23,697 bases of DNA, taken from the NCBI GenBank assembly GCA_035493895.1, contig DATJHM010000300.1:1-23697 (forward strand), given 5' to 3'. Under the pieces are notes generated by a model. That model was not told where the DNA came from, searched no databases, and saw only the letters and a list, made by a program, of their open reading frames with translations. Each line of letters opens with the position of its first letter. The first letter of the stretch is position 1. The DNA is from DATJHM01 sp035493895 (GTDB lineage Bacteria; Chloroflexota; Ktedonobacteria; Ktedonobacterales; Ktedonobacteraceae). A program made the translations under genes and the position numbers. Below, in pieces: positions 1-6,139 of this stretch.

Positions 1-2
1 TT

Positions 3-590
3 GGCGATTTCAAGCAAGCCATTCAGGCGCGAGATATTTCTGAAGAAGCGTTGGACCTCATCGAGTACTATGCGGAAGGTGACCTGCACATCCAACCGTT
101 GCGCCGCATTCGCAAACGGATTGGGCGTCAGTCTTTTTCCACGTTTCTTCGTATGCTCATCGAGCTTGCTACAGTGCCTGGTAACGAAATGTCCTTTGTT
201 TACGATAAGCATGAGCAGTTGCTTGACTTGCGCATTCTTGCCCTGGGATTGGGATTGGAGAAGCGTTTTGTCCAGAAAAAGGATAACCTTGAATACTATC
301 TTATCCAGGTGCTGATGCCCCAACTCCACTGGCTCTTTGGCCGGTTGCAAGAGATTCGCTGGGAACGACTCCAGGAGGATACAACTGATTTTGACCTGCT
401 ACAGACGCGTGATGAATTTTGTACCTGGCTGATGAGATGGGGTGGTGCCAGGCAGTATCAGGATCGGCTTTCTGATGATTATCCTCGCTGGCAAATCAAC
501 GTTCAGGAGATCTTTAACTCCCTATCTATGGCTGATCAGACGCTTGTGCTTGTTGGCTGGCTGGCATTACGTTCTCTTCAATCCTCTTGA
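3..590 (+). CDS. Unidentified helical protein, C-terminal part (5' truncated)
   Basis: The reading frame is open from the first bases of the window to a TGA at 588-590, giving 195 visible residues. The start lies outside the window. I do not recognise the family. The visible part is rich in Leu, Arg, Glu, Trp and Tyr and reads as mostly alpha-helical, with no transmembrane segment, signal peptide or metal-binding motif. Amphipathic helices with repeated aromatic positions (for example QLHWLFGRLQEIRWERLQ) suggest a helical-bundle domain. The next gene runs toward it (convergent Nudix gene ending at 701), and I see no convincing terminator in the 110 bases between them. An internal ATG at 51 is in frame but has no reason to be the start, because coding continues upstream of it. 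Confidence 0.7.
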   Translation, partial: GDFKQAIQARDISEEALDLIEYYAEGDLHIQPLRRIRKRIGRQSFSTFLRMLIELATVPGNEMSFVYDKHEQLLDLRILALGLGLEKRFVQKKDNLEYYLIQVLMPQLHWLFGRLQEIRWERLQEDTTDFDLLQTRDEFCTWLMRWGGARQYQDRLSDDYPRWQINVQEIFNSLSMADQTLVLVGWLALRSLQSS

Positions 591-700
591 GCCACAATAT
601 GATATTCTCACTTTGGGTCTTCATCTTGTCAAAGAAGAGCAGACCTGCCTATCAACTGATTCGAGAGCTTATCCGGCGAAGGCGAGAGATATAGCCCTCT

Positions 701-1321
701 CTACGAAGAAAGAGCTTGCAGCAACCTGGCACGGATCTCCTGGAGTTGCGGAAGTTTGCTGCGTAGAATGAAGTGAGAGGCCAGCCCAATCGTTGCCAGA
801 TGAAGGGCTTGCAGAGGGATTGCGTCGTCCCAGGTTTGCTGGCTGAAGTCTACAAAGTCTTGCAAAACGATTTCGATGTCTTCTGTTTCATCGAGATTTT
901 GTTCTTGTGATTTTCGTACATCCAGCGCCAGAAACGACCAGACTCTATTGTTCTGGTTGGCCGGATTGGCGTAGCTTTGTCCAAGCGCAAAAAAGTGCTC
1001 GCTGCTATAGCCGGTTTCTTCACGTAGTTCCCGTTGTATCGCCGCAAGCGGATTCTCGTCCTGACCTTCAACCGCTCCCCCTGGCAATCCGAGCAGGATC
1101 TGTCCGGCTCCGTGGCGATACTCTCGTACCAATATCATCCGTCCCTCTGAGGTCAGGGCAACAACATTGACCCAGGTCGAGCATTCTAGGACATGATATG
1201 GCTCGACAATGATCCCTTGAGACGTTCGACAGCGATCGGTTCGTATTCTCAGCCATGGGTCCTCATAGCTTATGGCGCTCTCGAGGACATTCCACGGAGC
1301 TAACTTGCTGCTCTTCATCAT
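701..1321 (-). CDS. Nudix hydrolase, ADP-ribose pyrophosphatase-like
   Basis: This 206-residue protein carries a Nudix box at about residues 81-105, ending RELREETGY, with the metal-binding glutamates E98, E101 and E102. The loop between the opening GG and the first Glu is one residue longer than the textbook pattern (G-x6-E instead of G-x5-E), as read by eye. The flanking strand NVVALTSEGRMILVREYRHG (residues 52-71) is the usual ADP-ribose or nucleoside-diphosphate-sugar pyrophosphatase signature before the box. Known members hydrolyse a nucleoside diphosphate linked to another moiety, using Mg2+ in the cytoplasm; the exact substrate cannot be told here. The start is one of two tandem ATGs (codons 1 and 2) with only a weak AG-rich ribosome site. 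It converges with the partial gene upstream and sits directly beside the left end of an IS200/IS605 element. Confidence 0.88.
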   Translation of the reverse strand: MMKSSKLAPWNVLESAISYEDPWLRIRTDRCRTSQGIIVEPYHVLECSTWVNVVALTSEGRMILVREYRHGAGQILLGLPGGAVEGQDENPLAAIQRELREETGYSSEHFFALGQSYANPANQNNRVWSFLALDVRKSQEQNLDETEDIEIVLQDFVDFSQQTWDDAIPLQALHLATIGLASHFILRSKLPQLQEIRARLLQALSS

Positions 1322-1347
1322 ACGTATCTCATCTTTCTTCCGTGTAC

Positions 1348-1377
1348 ATAATACAAAACGTCTTCGTCCCTTATCAA
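1348..1377 (-). promoter_or_regulatory. Sigma70-type promoter of the Nudix gene
   Basis: Read on the minus strand there is a -35 TTGATA (1377-1372), an 18-nt spacer and a -10 TATTAT (1353-1348). It lies 27 nt upstream of the Nudix ATG. The -35 box straddles the proposed left junction of the IS element (1375/1376). Confidence 0.5.
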
Positions 1378-1391
1378 GCCGCGCTGTAAAA

Positions 1392-1411
1392 CCCCTGTTT
1401 CAAACATGGGG
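1392..1411 (+). repeat. IS left-end imperfect hairpin with bulged T
   Basis: CCCC (1392-1395), then TGTT (1396-1399), loop TCA, AACA (1403-1406), an unpaired T at 1407, and GGGG (1408-1411). It has the same foot and bulge geometry as the right-end hairpin at 3266-3286, which supports both as TnpA recognition structures. Confidence 0.7.
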
Positions 1412-1504
1412 GATAGAAGGCGCATTCCTTTTGGCGCGGTGGGGAAGAGATCTGTTCATAGATTGAAATATATCATTTGACAGCAGAGAGCACAGTGCCA
1501 TAGA

Positions 1505-1906
1505 ATGCATGGTATGAGAGAAGTAGACAGATCAAACAATACCGTATTTTTCCGGTTCATCTCTTTTGTGGTCTGGTGCCCGAACTATCGTCGCTCTGTG
1601 CTCTTAGACGGTGTTGATATCCGTCTCAAAGAGATCATTACGCAGACCTGTGATGCGTTCCATGCGCTCATTCAGGAGCTTAAAGTCATGCCTGACCAGG
1701 TTCATCTTCTGGTGAGCGTTGATCCACCATTTGGCATGCATCGATTCGTGAAAGTCCTCAAAGGACGCTCATCCAGGTTCTTACGACAGGAATTTTCTTC
1801 TCTCGTCTCCCCTCGCGTCTTCCCCAATTCCTCTTTCGTGGCAACGGCTGGTGGCGCTCCTCTTGAAATCGTGAAGCAGTCCATCAAGGAGCAGAAATAT
1901 GTCTGA
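1505..1906 (+). CDS. tnpA: IS200/IS605 Y1 transposase TnpA, probably catalytically dead
   Basis: This 133-residue reading frame has the length and order of an IS200-type TnpA: WCPNYRR near the N-terminus, the VMPD-VHLLV strand, the LKGRSSRFLRQEF helix and the C-terminal GGAPLEIVKQ helix. Family members use an HUH metal site (normally DHVH) and a single tyrosine nucleophile (normally QYIxxQ). Here the first histidine is Gln (D-Q-V-H, codon CAG) and the tyrosine is Ser (Q-S-I-K-E-Q, codon TCC). Each is one base from the expected codon, while the downstream Gln of the same helix is kept. The frame is otherwise uninterrupted. Its stop overlaps the tnpB start by 8 nt (ATGTCTGA), the usual translationally coupled arrangement. 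The start could be ATG 1505 or ATG 1514; neither has a strong ribosome site. Inference: it cannot cut or join DNA itself. Confidence 0.85.
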   Translation: MHGMREVDRSNNTVFFRFISFVVWCPNYRRSVLLDGVDIRLKEIITQTCDAFHALIQELKVMPDQVHLLVSVDPPFGMHRFVKVLKGRSSRFLRQEFSSLVSPRVFPNSSFVATAGGAPLEIVKQSIKEQKYV

Positions 1907-3278
1907 GCCACGTACGAAGAAGCCACGCAAAGAGCGCAAGCCTCGCCCACCGAAGAATCCCAACCTGCGCAATAAGATGTACAAATATCGGCTGTATCCC
2001 ACACAAAAACAGATCGGCACGCTCGAATGGATCTTGCGCCGTTCTAAAGAACTCTACAATGCGTCCCTGGAAGAGCGCACTGCTGCCTACCGGATGTGTG
2101 GGGTCTCCGTCTCCTACCAGATGCAGGCCGACCAGTTACCAGAGATTAAAGAGGAGCGTCCTGAGTATCAAGAGATCTATTCTCAGATCCTTCAAGACGT
2201 GCTCAAGCGCATCGACAAGGCCATGCAGAACTTCTTTCGTCGCGTGCGTGAAGGGGGAAAGCCCGGATACCCCAGGTACAAATCCAATAGTCGCTATCAC
2301 TCTTTCACCTACCCGCAAGGGGGCTATGAGATCATTGGCAAGCCCGAGCACCTGAAGAAGAACGAGACGAAGACCTGTCGCCTCGCCCTCTCCAAGATCG
2401 GCCATATCAAGATGGTCATGCATCGCATGATCAAGGGCACGATCAAAACCTGCACTATTAAAAGGGATGGCGACCAGTGGTATGCGGTGTTGAGCGTGGA
2501 GTACGAGTTTGATCCCACGATGGCCTTTCATCCCTCCACGGAAGCGGTCGGCATTGACGTTGGTCTCAAGAGGTACGCCGTGCTCTCCAATGGCGCGGTC
2601 ATTGACAACCCGCGTATCTACCGCAGGACTGAGCAAAAGATCAAAGAGGCACAGCAAAAGCTGCATCGTCGCAAGCGTGGGAGCCATCGCCACAAGCGTG
2701 CGAAGAACGAGCTGTCCAGGCTCTACCGCAAGACACGGAATCGTCGTCACGATTTCCTCCACAAAGCTTCTCGTCAGCTCGTCAATGCGTATGGTACTCT
2801 TGTCTTTGAAGATCTCCAAATTGCCAATATGGTTGCTCGTCCCAAAGCAAAGCAGGACGAAGAGACCGGGAACTACCTTCCGAATGGGGCCGCTGCTAAG
2901 AGCGGTCTCAATAAGTCCATTCTTGATGCTGCGTGGGGAACCTTTACCAGCCTATGTGTAAGCAAAGCGGAAGAAGCTGGCTGCACCGTGGCAAAGGTTC
3001 CCCCACACCATACCACCCAGGTATGTAGCGGGTGTGGCGTCATCGTCCCAAAAGATCTGAGCGTCCGTTGGCATTCTTGTCCAGAGTGCGGAGCGGAGCT
3101 AGATCGGGATGAAAATGCCGCCCGTAATATTCTGGAGAAGTATCACCAGCAGCAAATCGTGGTGAAAAAGAAACGCATGCCGAAGAAGCAACGCGTATCG
3201 GTTGGGGCTGGAAGCGTCCCACAGGAGCCCGCGCCTCGTGGAGAGAGACGCGCATCCTGTCGAAGCCCCCGGCTTTAG
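1899..3278 (+). CDS. tnpB: TnpB, RNA-guided RuvC-like nuclease of the IS element
   Basis: This 459-residue protein starts with a basic, proline-rich 26-residue extension, then the standard TnpB N-terminus (YKYRLYPTQKQ). The RuvC-I motif VGIDVG carries D220, RuvC-II VFEDLQIANM carries E304, and RuvC-III LDRDENAARNI carries D404. A four-Cys zinc finger (C376, C379, C394, C397) lies between II and III. All catalytic and zinc residues are present, so the nuclease looks functional. Characterised TnpBs cut DNA next to a target-adjacent motif equal to the IS insertion target, guided by an RNA from the element's right end, and so favour retention of the IS. The last 35 or so codons run through the omega-RNA region and the stop sits inside the right-end hairpin. 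An internal ATG at 1977 could give a shorter product. Confidence 0.93.
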   Translation: MSEPRTKKPRKERKPRPPKNPNLRNKMYKYRLYPTQKQIGTLEWILRRSKELYNASLEERTAAYRMCGVSVSYQMQADQLPEIKEERPEYQEIYSQILQDVLKRIDKAMQNFFRRVREGGKPGYPRYKSNSRYHSFTYPQGGYEIIGKPEHLKKNETKTCRLALSKIGHIKMVMHRMIKGTIKTCTIKRDGDQWYAVLSVEYEFDPTMAFHPSTEAVGIDVGLKRYAVLSNGAVIDNPRIYRRTEQKIKEAQQKLHRRKRGSHRHKRAKNELSRLYRKTRNRRHDFLHKASRQLVNAYGTLVFEDLQIANMVARPKAKQDEETGNYLPNGAAAKSGLNKSILDAAWGTFTSLCVSKAEEAGCTVAKVPPHHTTQVCSGCGVIVPKDLSVRWHSCPECGAELDRDENAARNILEKYHQQQIVVKKKRMPKKQRVSVGAGSVPQEPAPRGERRASCRSPRL

Positions 3279-3310
3279 CCGTGGGGTACTTCACAACAGG
3301 TATTGCAGAG
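3165..3310 (+). ncRNA. Predicted omega-RNA (reRNA) of TnpB with guide
   Basis: In studied IS200/IS605 elements the TnpB guide RNA scaffold spans the 3' end of tnpB to the right end, and the guide is the flanking host sequence just past the element. Here the scaffold would end at TTCAC (3294) and a 16-nt guide would be AACAGGTATTGCAGAG (3295-3310). The coding of the last tnpB segment is Arg/Pro/Ser-rich and reads like sequence constrained for RNA structure rather than protein. The 5' boundary is only an estimate. Confidence 0.55.
3266..3286 (+). repeat. IS right-end imperfect hairpin with bulged T
   Basis: CCCC (3266-3269), CGGCT (3270-3274), loop TT, AGCCG (3277-3281), an unpaired T at 3282 and GGGG (3283-3286). 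The tnpB stop codon (3276-3278) lies in its loop. The element end TTCAC follows 4 nt later. Confidence 0.78.
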
Positions 3311-3538
3311 AGTACACAGGTAATCTCATTGTGCCATGTGTATTTACTATTTTCTATCGAGAAGTATAGTAGAAAGAACGTCAAAAAGGGGTATAGGGAT
3401 GAGGGGTCACCATCAAAAGATACTCAAGAAAAATGGCGAGCGCAATTGACCGCGAAAATGAGCGTGAATGGGCTTATCACTGACGTGCAGAACGATGCCC
3501 CGGGGAGCCGTGGGTGATAGGAAAAGATCTACAATGCC
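3295..3538. other. Intergenic stretch without a supported gene
   Basis: About 240 bases between the IS right end and the P450 control region. It contains short open frames (one begins inside the IS at 3281 and runs to 3517), but none has a ribosome site together with a recognisable product. The first bases are the predicted TnpB guide and, before insertion, joined directly to the sequence ending at 1375. Confidence 0.5.
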
Positions 3539-3617
3539 TCCCACCAAAGGGGTATGCGTAGCAAGAATTCATTTCCCACGTTAGTGGGATGTCAGGATAT
3601 AAGCGCTTCTATATACT
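3539..3617 (+). promoter_or_regulatory. P450 promoter with two dyad sites (shared architecture with the kinase promoter)
   Basis: A distal imperfect dyad TCCCAC-CAAA-GGGGTA (3539-3554) and a perfect proximal dyad TCCCAC-GTTA-GTGGGA (3574-3589) are followed, after exactly 22 nt, by a -10 box TATACT (3612-3617). The hexamer at the -35 position is TGTCAG (3590-3595, 16-nt spacer), a poor match to TTGACA. This suggests dependence on an activator bound at the proximal dyad, centred near -42. The same layout occurs at 4971-5050 before the kinase. Confidence 0.62.
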
Positions 3618-3672
3618 GTAAGCAATGAGATACAAGTTGCGTTTCTCAAAAGCGGAAAGGGGCTTTCTTCCG

Positions 3673-4824
3673 ATGATACAACAACCATCTACAACAGCTC
3701 AACTTTTGGAAGTGTTTACGCTGTTACAAAATATGCGCGAGTCACAACCCGTGGCCTATGACCCGGCTACGGAGATCTGGCATCTCTTCGGGTATGATGA
3801 AGTGGAACAGATGCTCAATGATTCACAGCATTTTTCGGCTGCTGCATTGCCGCATGCGCCTCATGCCAGGCATCGTCTGGCGCTGGATGCCCCATCCCAT
3901 CATCTGATTCGCGGGGTTATCAAGCAGGCGCTGGCTCCCCGTGAAGTGAACCAGCTTGCTCCATATATCCATACCACGGTCCAGACGCTTCTCAATCAGT
4001 ATCGCTCTTCTGGCTCTATTGAGATGATGCATGATCTGATTACGCCGCTGGTGATGTCCTCTCTGGCAGAACTGGTCGGTATCCCTTCTGAGCAGCGAGA
4101 GGATCTTCAGCGCACGATTTCGACGCTGGTAGTCTTACCGCATAGTGAGCAGATGGGGCGCGCTATCGCTGATCTTTCGCCCTTCCTCTTACCATTGCTG
4201 GAGCAGCGCCGTCGTCAACCGGAGTTTGATCTGCTCAGTCGGCTCCTGACGGCAGAAGTCGATGGTATGCATCTGCCCGAGCCGGAGGTTATTTCGTTCT
4301 GTTGCCTGTTGCTGGTAATGGAATATGAAACGATGATTCATCTGCTCGGCAATGCTATCTATTGTCTGGCATCGCGTCCGGAGGTATGTGCTCGCCTGCG
4401 CCACGTTCCGGCTCCTATTTATAGTACGATCGAGGAAGTGCTGCGTTTCTTGCCTCCGGTCTGGATCGTGGAGCGCACCACCGTCTCGGACGTGACATTG
4501 GGCGCACAGCGTATTCCGGCGCACGCGCGGATCTCCGCATGGATTGTCTCGGCCAATCGCGATGCCAGGTATTTTGTCCAACCGGAGCAGTTTGATATCG
4601 ATCGCATTCCTAATCGGCATCTCAGCTTTGGCGATAGTGGTATGCATTTTTGCGTGGGTGTCTGCCTGGTGCGCCTGCTGGCCTCGATTACCCTCACGCA
4701 ACTTGTCCATCAGTGTAACGATCTCGCCCTACCACCCGAACATATTCTGGAAACCGTGAAGACTCCTACCGCTTTCGGTTTAAAGAATCTTCCGCTCACA
4801 TTTCAGCCGTTGCCTCTCTCTTGA
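3673..4824 (+). CDS. Cytochrome P450, divergent bacterial type
   Basis: A 383-residue P450 of the soluble bacterial class. Visible motifs, numbered from this start, are the C-helix H-x3-R (H76/R80 in DAPSHHLIRG), the ExxR pair E255/R258, the propionate-contacting R268, the ANRD segment at 294-297, and the heme-ligand loop ending in C327 (GMHFCVG). I chose ATG 3673 because a GGAAAGGGG ribosome site precedes it. The in-frame ATG at 3625 is only 8 nt past the -10 box and has no such site. Two oddities are visible. The I-helix AG before the acid-threonine pair is replaced (MEYETM at 216-221, keeping E219 and T220), and the Cys loop has one extra residue (FGDSGMHFC rather than FGxGxHxC). No ferredoxin or reductase gene is nearby, so electrons must come from partners encoded elsewhere. 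The substrate is unknown. Confidence 0.92.
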   Translation: MIQQPSTTAQLLEVFTLLQNMRESQPVAYDPATEIWHLFGYDEVEQMLNDSQHFSAAALPHAPHARHRLALDAPSHHLIRGVIKQALAPREVNQLAPYIHTTVQTLLNQYRSSGSIEMMHDLITPLVMSSLAELVGIPSEQREDLQRTISTLVVLPHSEQMGRAIADLSPFLLPLLEQRRRQPEFDLLSRLLTAEVDGMHLPEPEVISFCCLLLVMEYETMIHLLGNAIYCLASRPEVCARLRHVPAPIYSTIEEVLRFLPPVWIVERTTVSDVTLGAQRIPAHARISAWIVSANRDARYFVQPEQFDIDRIPNRHLSFGDSGMHFCVGVCLVRLLASITLTQLVHQCNDLALPPEHILETVKTPTAFGLKNLPLTFQPLPLS

Positions 4825-4917
4825 TGCAGAGAAGTTGTAGGCAGTATTGCTGAAAGCGTTTATTTTTCGCATTTTATCGTGAGGTGGTAGCAGGTCGTAG
4901 TCGGAAATACCAGAAGA

Positions 4918-4973
4918 GAAGAGGGCTTCTTGCCATTGTGAGATACAAACGTCTCGGGCAAGAAGCCCTCTTC
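4918..4973 (+). terminator. Long perfect hairpin after the P450 gene
   Basis: A 17-bp perfect inverted repeat (4918-4934 with 4957-4973) and a 22-nt loop, about 95 nt past the P450 stop. There is no U-tract directly after it, so it is either an unusual terminator or a stabilising 3' structure. Its right arm touches the first dyad of the kinase promoter. Confidence 0.55.
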
Positions 4974-5050
4974 CACCTTTGTGGGAAAAAAGAAATGCGC
5001 GCTGAATTCTACCTTTGTGGGATGATATCTCCGGGGTCAGAGGTTATACT
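4971..5050 (+). promoter_or_regulatory. Kinase promoter with two dyad sites
   Basis: Two imperfect dyads, TTCCAC-CTTT-GTGGGA (4971-4986) and TTCTAC-CTTT-GTGGGA (5007-5022), sit 36 bp apart. The second ends 22 nt before TATACT (5045-5050), with a weak -35 hexamer TGATAT (5023-5028) and a 16-nt spacer. Spacing and -10 box are the same as in the P450 promoter. A transcript starting here would have a leader of about 160 nt before the kinase ATG. Confidence 0.62.
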
Positions 5051-5218
5051 CTAAACATCAAGAAAGAATACATCTCCTGCTCGAACTGGTGGATACATTG
5101 AAATCAGCAGACAAAGCCAGTCACGGCGAGAGAAAAGAAATGTGAGTATGTTATCAATTTATGAAGAGCAGATTTCAGGTCATACTGATGACGGGTTAGA
5201 TTAAAGGAGCCGAGCGTT

Positions 5219-6121
5219 ATGCTTTCCCTGGAAACGATTGAAGCACCCATTAGCGCGAATAATCTCTACTCATTTCACGCAAGCGAGCACAGAGCTGCGT
5301 TTCAAACCTCTCGTGCTCGTGATTTCCAGCTGGAAAACTATCGCTTGCTTACATTACTTGGCTCGGGGGGATTCGCTCAGGTCTACCTGGCCGAACACCG
5401 CGTTTCCGGGAAAAGAGTTGCGCTGAAAATTGCGCACTCCGGAATTGGTGCGGCGCGCAGAGCGCAGTTCTCTGCTGAAGCCGCTTTACATATGCGCTTG
5501 CAGCATCCGCATATTATCCCCGTACACGCTTATGAAGAGCAAACCTTTTCGCCATTTCTCATATTGGACTATGCAGCCGGTGGTACGATGCGTCAGTATG
5601 CGCCCGGCGGAACACAATTGTCTCTTCCTACTGTGGTGAATGTCGTAAAGCAGGTCGCTTCTGCACTCTATTATGTCCATCAAATGGGTGTGGTGCACCG
5701 GGATGTCAAGCCTGAGAATCTGCTGATACAGCCAGATATGCAGGTGATGTTGAGCGATTTCGGCAATGCTCGTATCATCTATCAGTCGAACACTGAAGAG
5801 CGCTCAGATACGAGCGGAACTGCCTCATATATGGCTCCTGAGCAATTGCAGCAGAAGTTGTGCGTTGCCAGTGACCAGTATGCCCTGGGTGTGACGACCT
5901 ATGAGTGGCTCAGTGGCGTCCGTCCTTTCTCTGGTGCGCCATTGCGTATTGCACTCCAGCACCTCAATTCTCGTCCGCCCTCTTTTCAGGAGGTCGGTGC
6001 GCATGTGCCAGCAGAGGTAGAGGCGGTGGTGATGAAGGCCTTGGAAAAAGATCCGCAGCAACGCTTCTCGAACATCTGGGAATTCGCGCTTGCGTTGGAG
6101 CGAGCCGCAGTAATTCGCTAA
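5219..6121 (+). CDS. Soluble Hanks-type serine/threonine protein kinase
   Basis: This 300-residue protein is essentially one kinase domain after a 40-residue N-terminal stretch. It has the glycine loop GSGGFAQV (48-55), the ATP lysine K70 in VALK, the alpha-C glutamate E87, the catalytic loop HRDVKPEN (160-167), the metal-binding DFG (180-182), the GT-x4-APE activation segment (200-208) and the subdomain XI arginine R282. All catalytic residues are present, so it should be active on Ser/Thr. There is no transmembrane helix, PASTA, WD40 or other sensory domain, so it is a cytosolic kinase whose input is unknown. AAGGAG at 5204-5209 supports ATG 5219. It is transcribed alone; the next gene converges and ends 18 nt beyond its stop. 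Its promoter matches that of the upstream P450 gene, implying joint control. Confidence 0.95.
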   Translation: MLSLETIEAPISANNLYSFHASEHRAAFQTSRARDFQLENYRLLTLLGSGGFAQVYLAEHRVSGKRVALKIAHSGIGAARRAQFSAEAALHMRLQHPHIIPVHAYEEQTFSPFLILDYAAGGTMRQYAPGGTQLSLPTVVNVVKQVASALYYVHQMGVVHRDVKPENLLIQPDMQVMLSDFGNARIIYQSNTEERSDTSGTASYMAPEQLQQKLCVASDQYALGVTTYEWLSGVRPFSGAPLRIALQHLNSRPPSFQEVGAHVPAEVEAVVMKALEKDPQQRFSNIWEFALALERAAVIR

Positions 6122-6139
6122 CATGCCCCTTTCTTCAGT

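Larger units (their letters stand above)
1376..3294 (+). mobile_element. IS200/IS605-family insertion sequence (tnpA-tnpB)
   Basis: About 1.92 kb containing overlapping tnpA and tnpB genes between two imperfect hairpins. Both hairpins have a CCCC/GGGG foot, an apical stem and a single unpaired T on the 3' side of the stem. This is the geometry TnpA recognises at the ends of IS608 and ISDra2. There are no terminal inverted repeats and no target duplication, as expected for this family. The right end is placed at TTCAC (3290-3294), whose TTC can pair with GAA (3262-3264) just before the hairpin foot. By the same logic the left target is TTATC (1371-1375), whose TTA can pair with TAA (1387-1389) before the left foot. 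The element therefore probably starts at 1376. The exact left boundary is inferred. Confidence 0.82.

Noticed and set aside
442..771. Plus-strand frame overlapping the 3' end of the partial gene, considered as a frameshifted continuation
   Set aside because: The 3-590 frame ends in a natural-looking C-terminus, and the alternative frame shows no similar helical pattern after 590.
2136..2819. 227-codon minus-strand frame inside tnpB
   Set aside because: It overlaps the RuvC-I and RuvC-II coding region of TnpB, and its product is featureless.
3281..3517. 78-codon frame starting in the IS right end
   Set aside because: Its start lies inside the right-end hairpin and it has no ribosome site or family. 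It would also be created by the insertion itself.
3625..3672. Upstream ATG for the P450
   Set aside because: It is only 8 nt after the -10 box with no ribosome site, whereas ATG 3673 has GGAAAGGGG before it.
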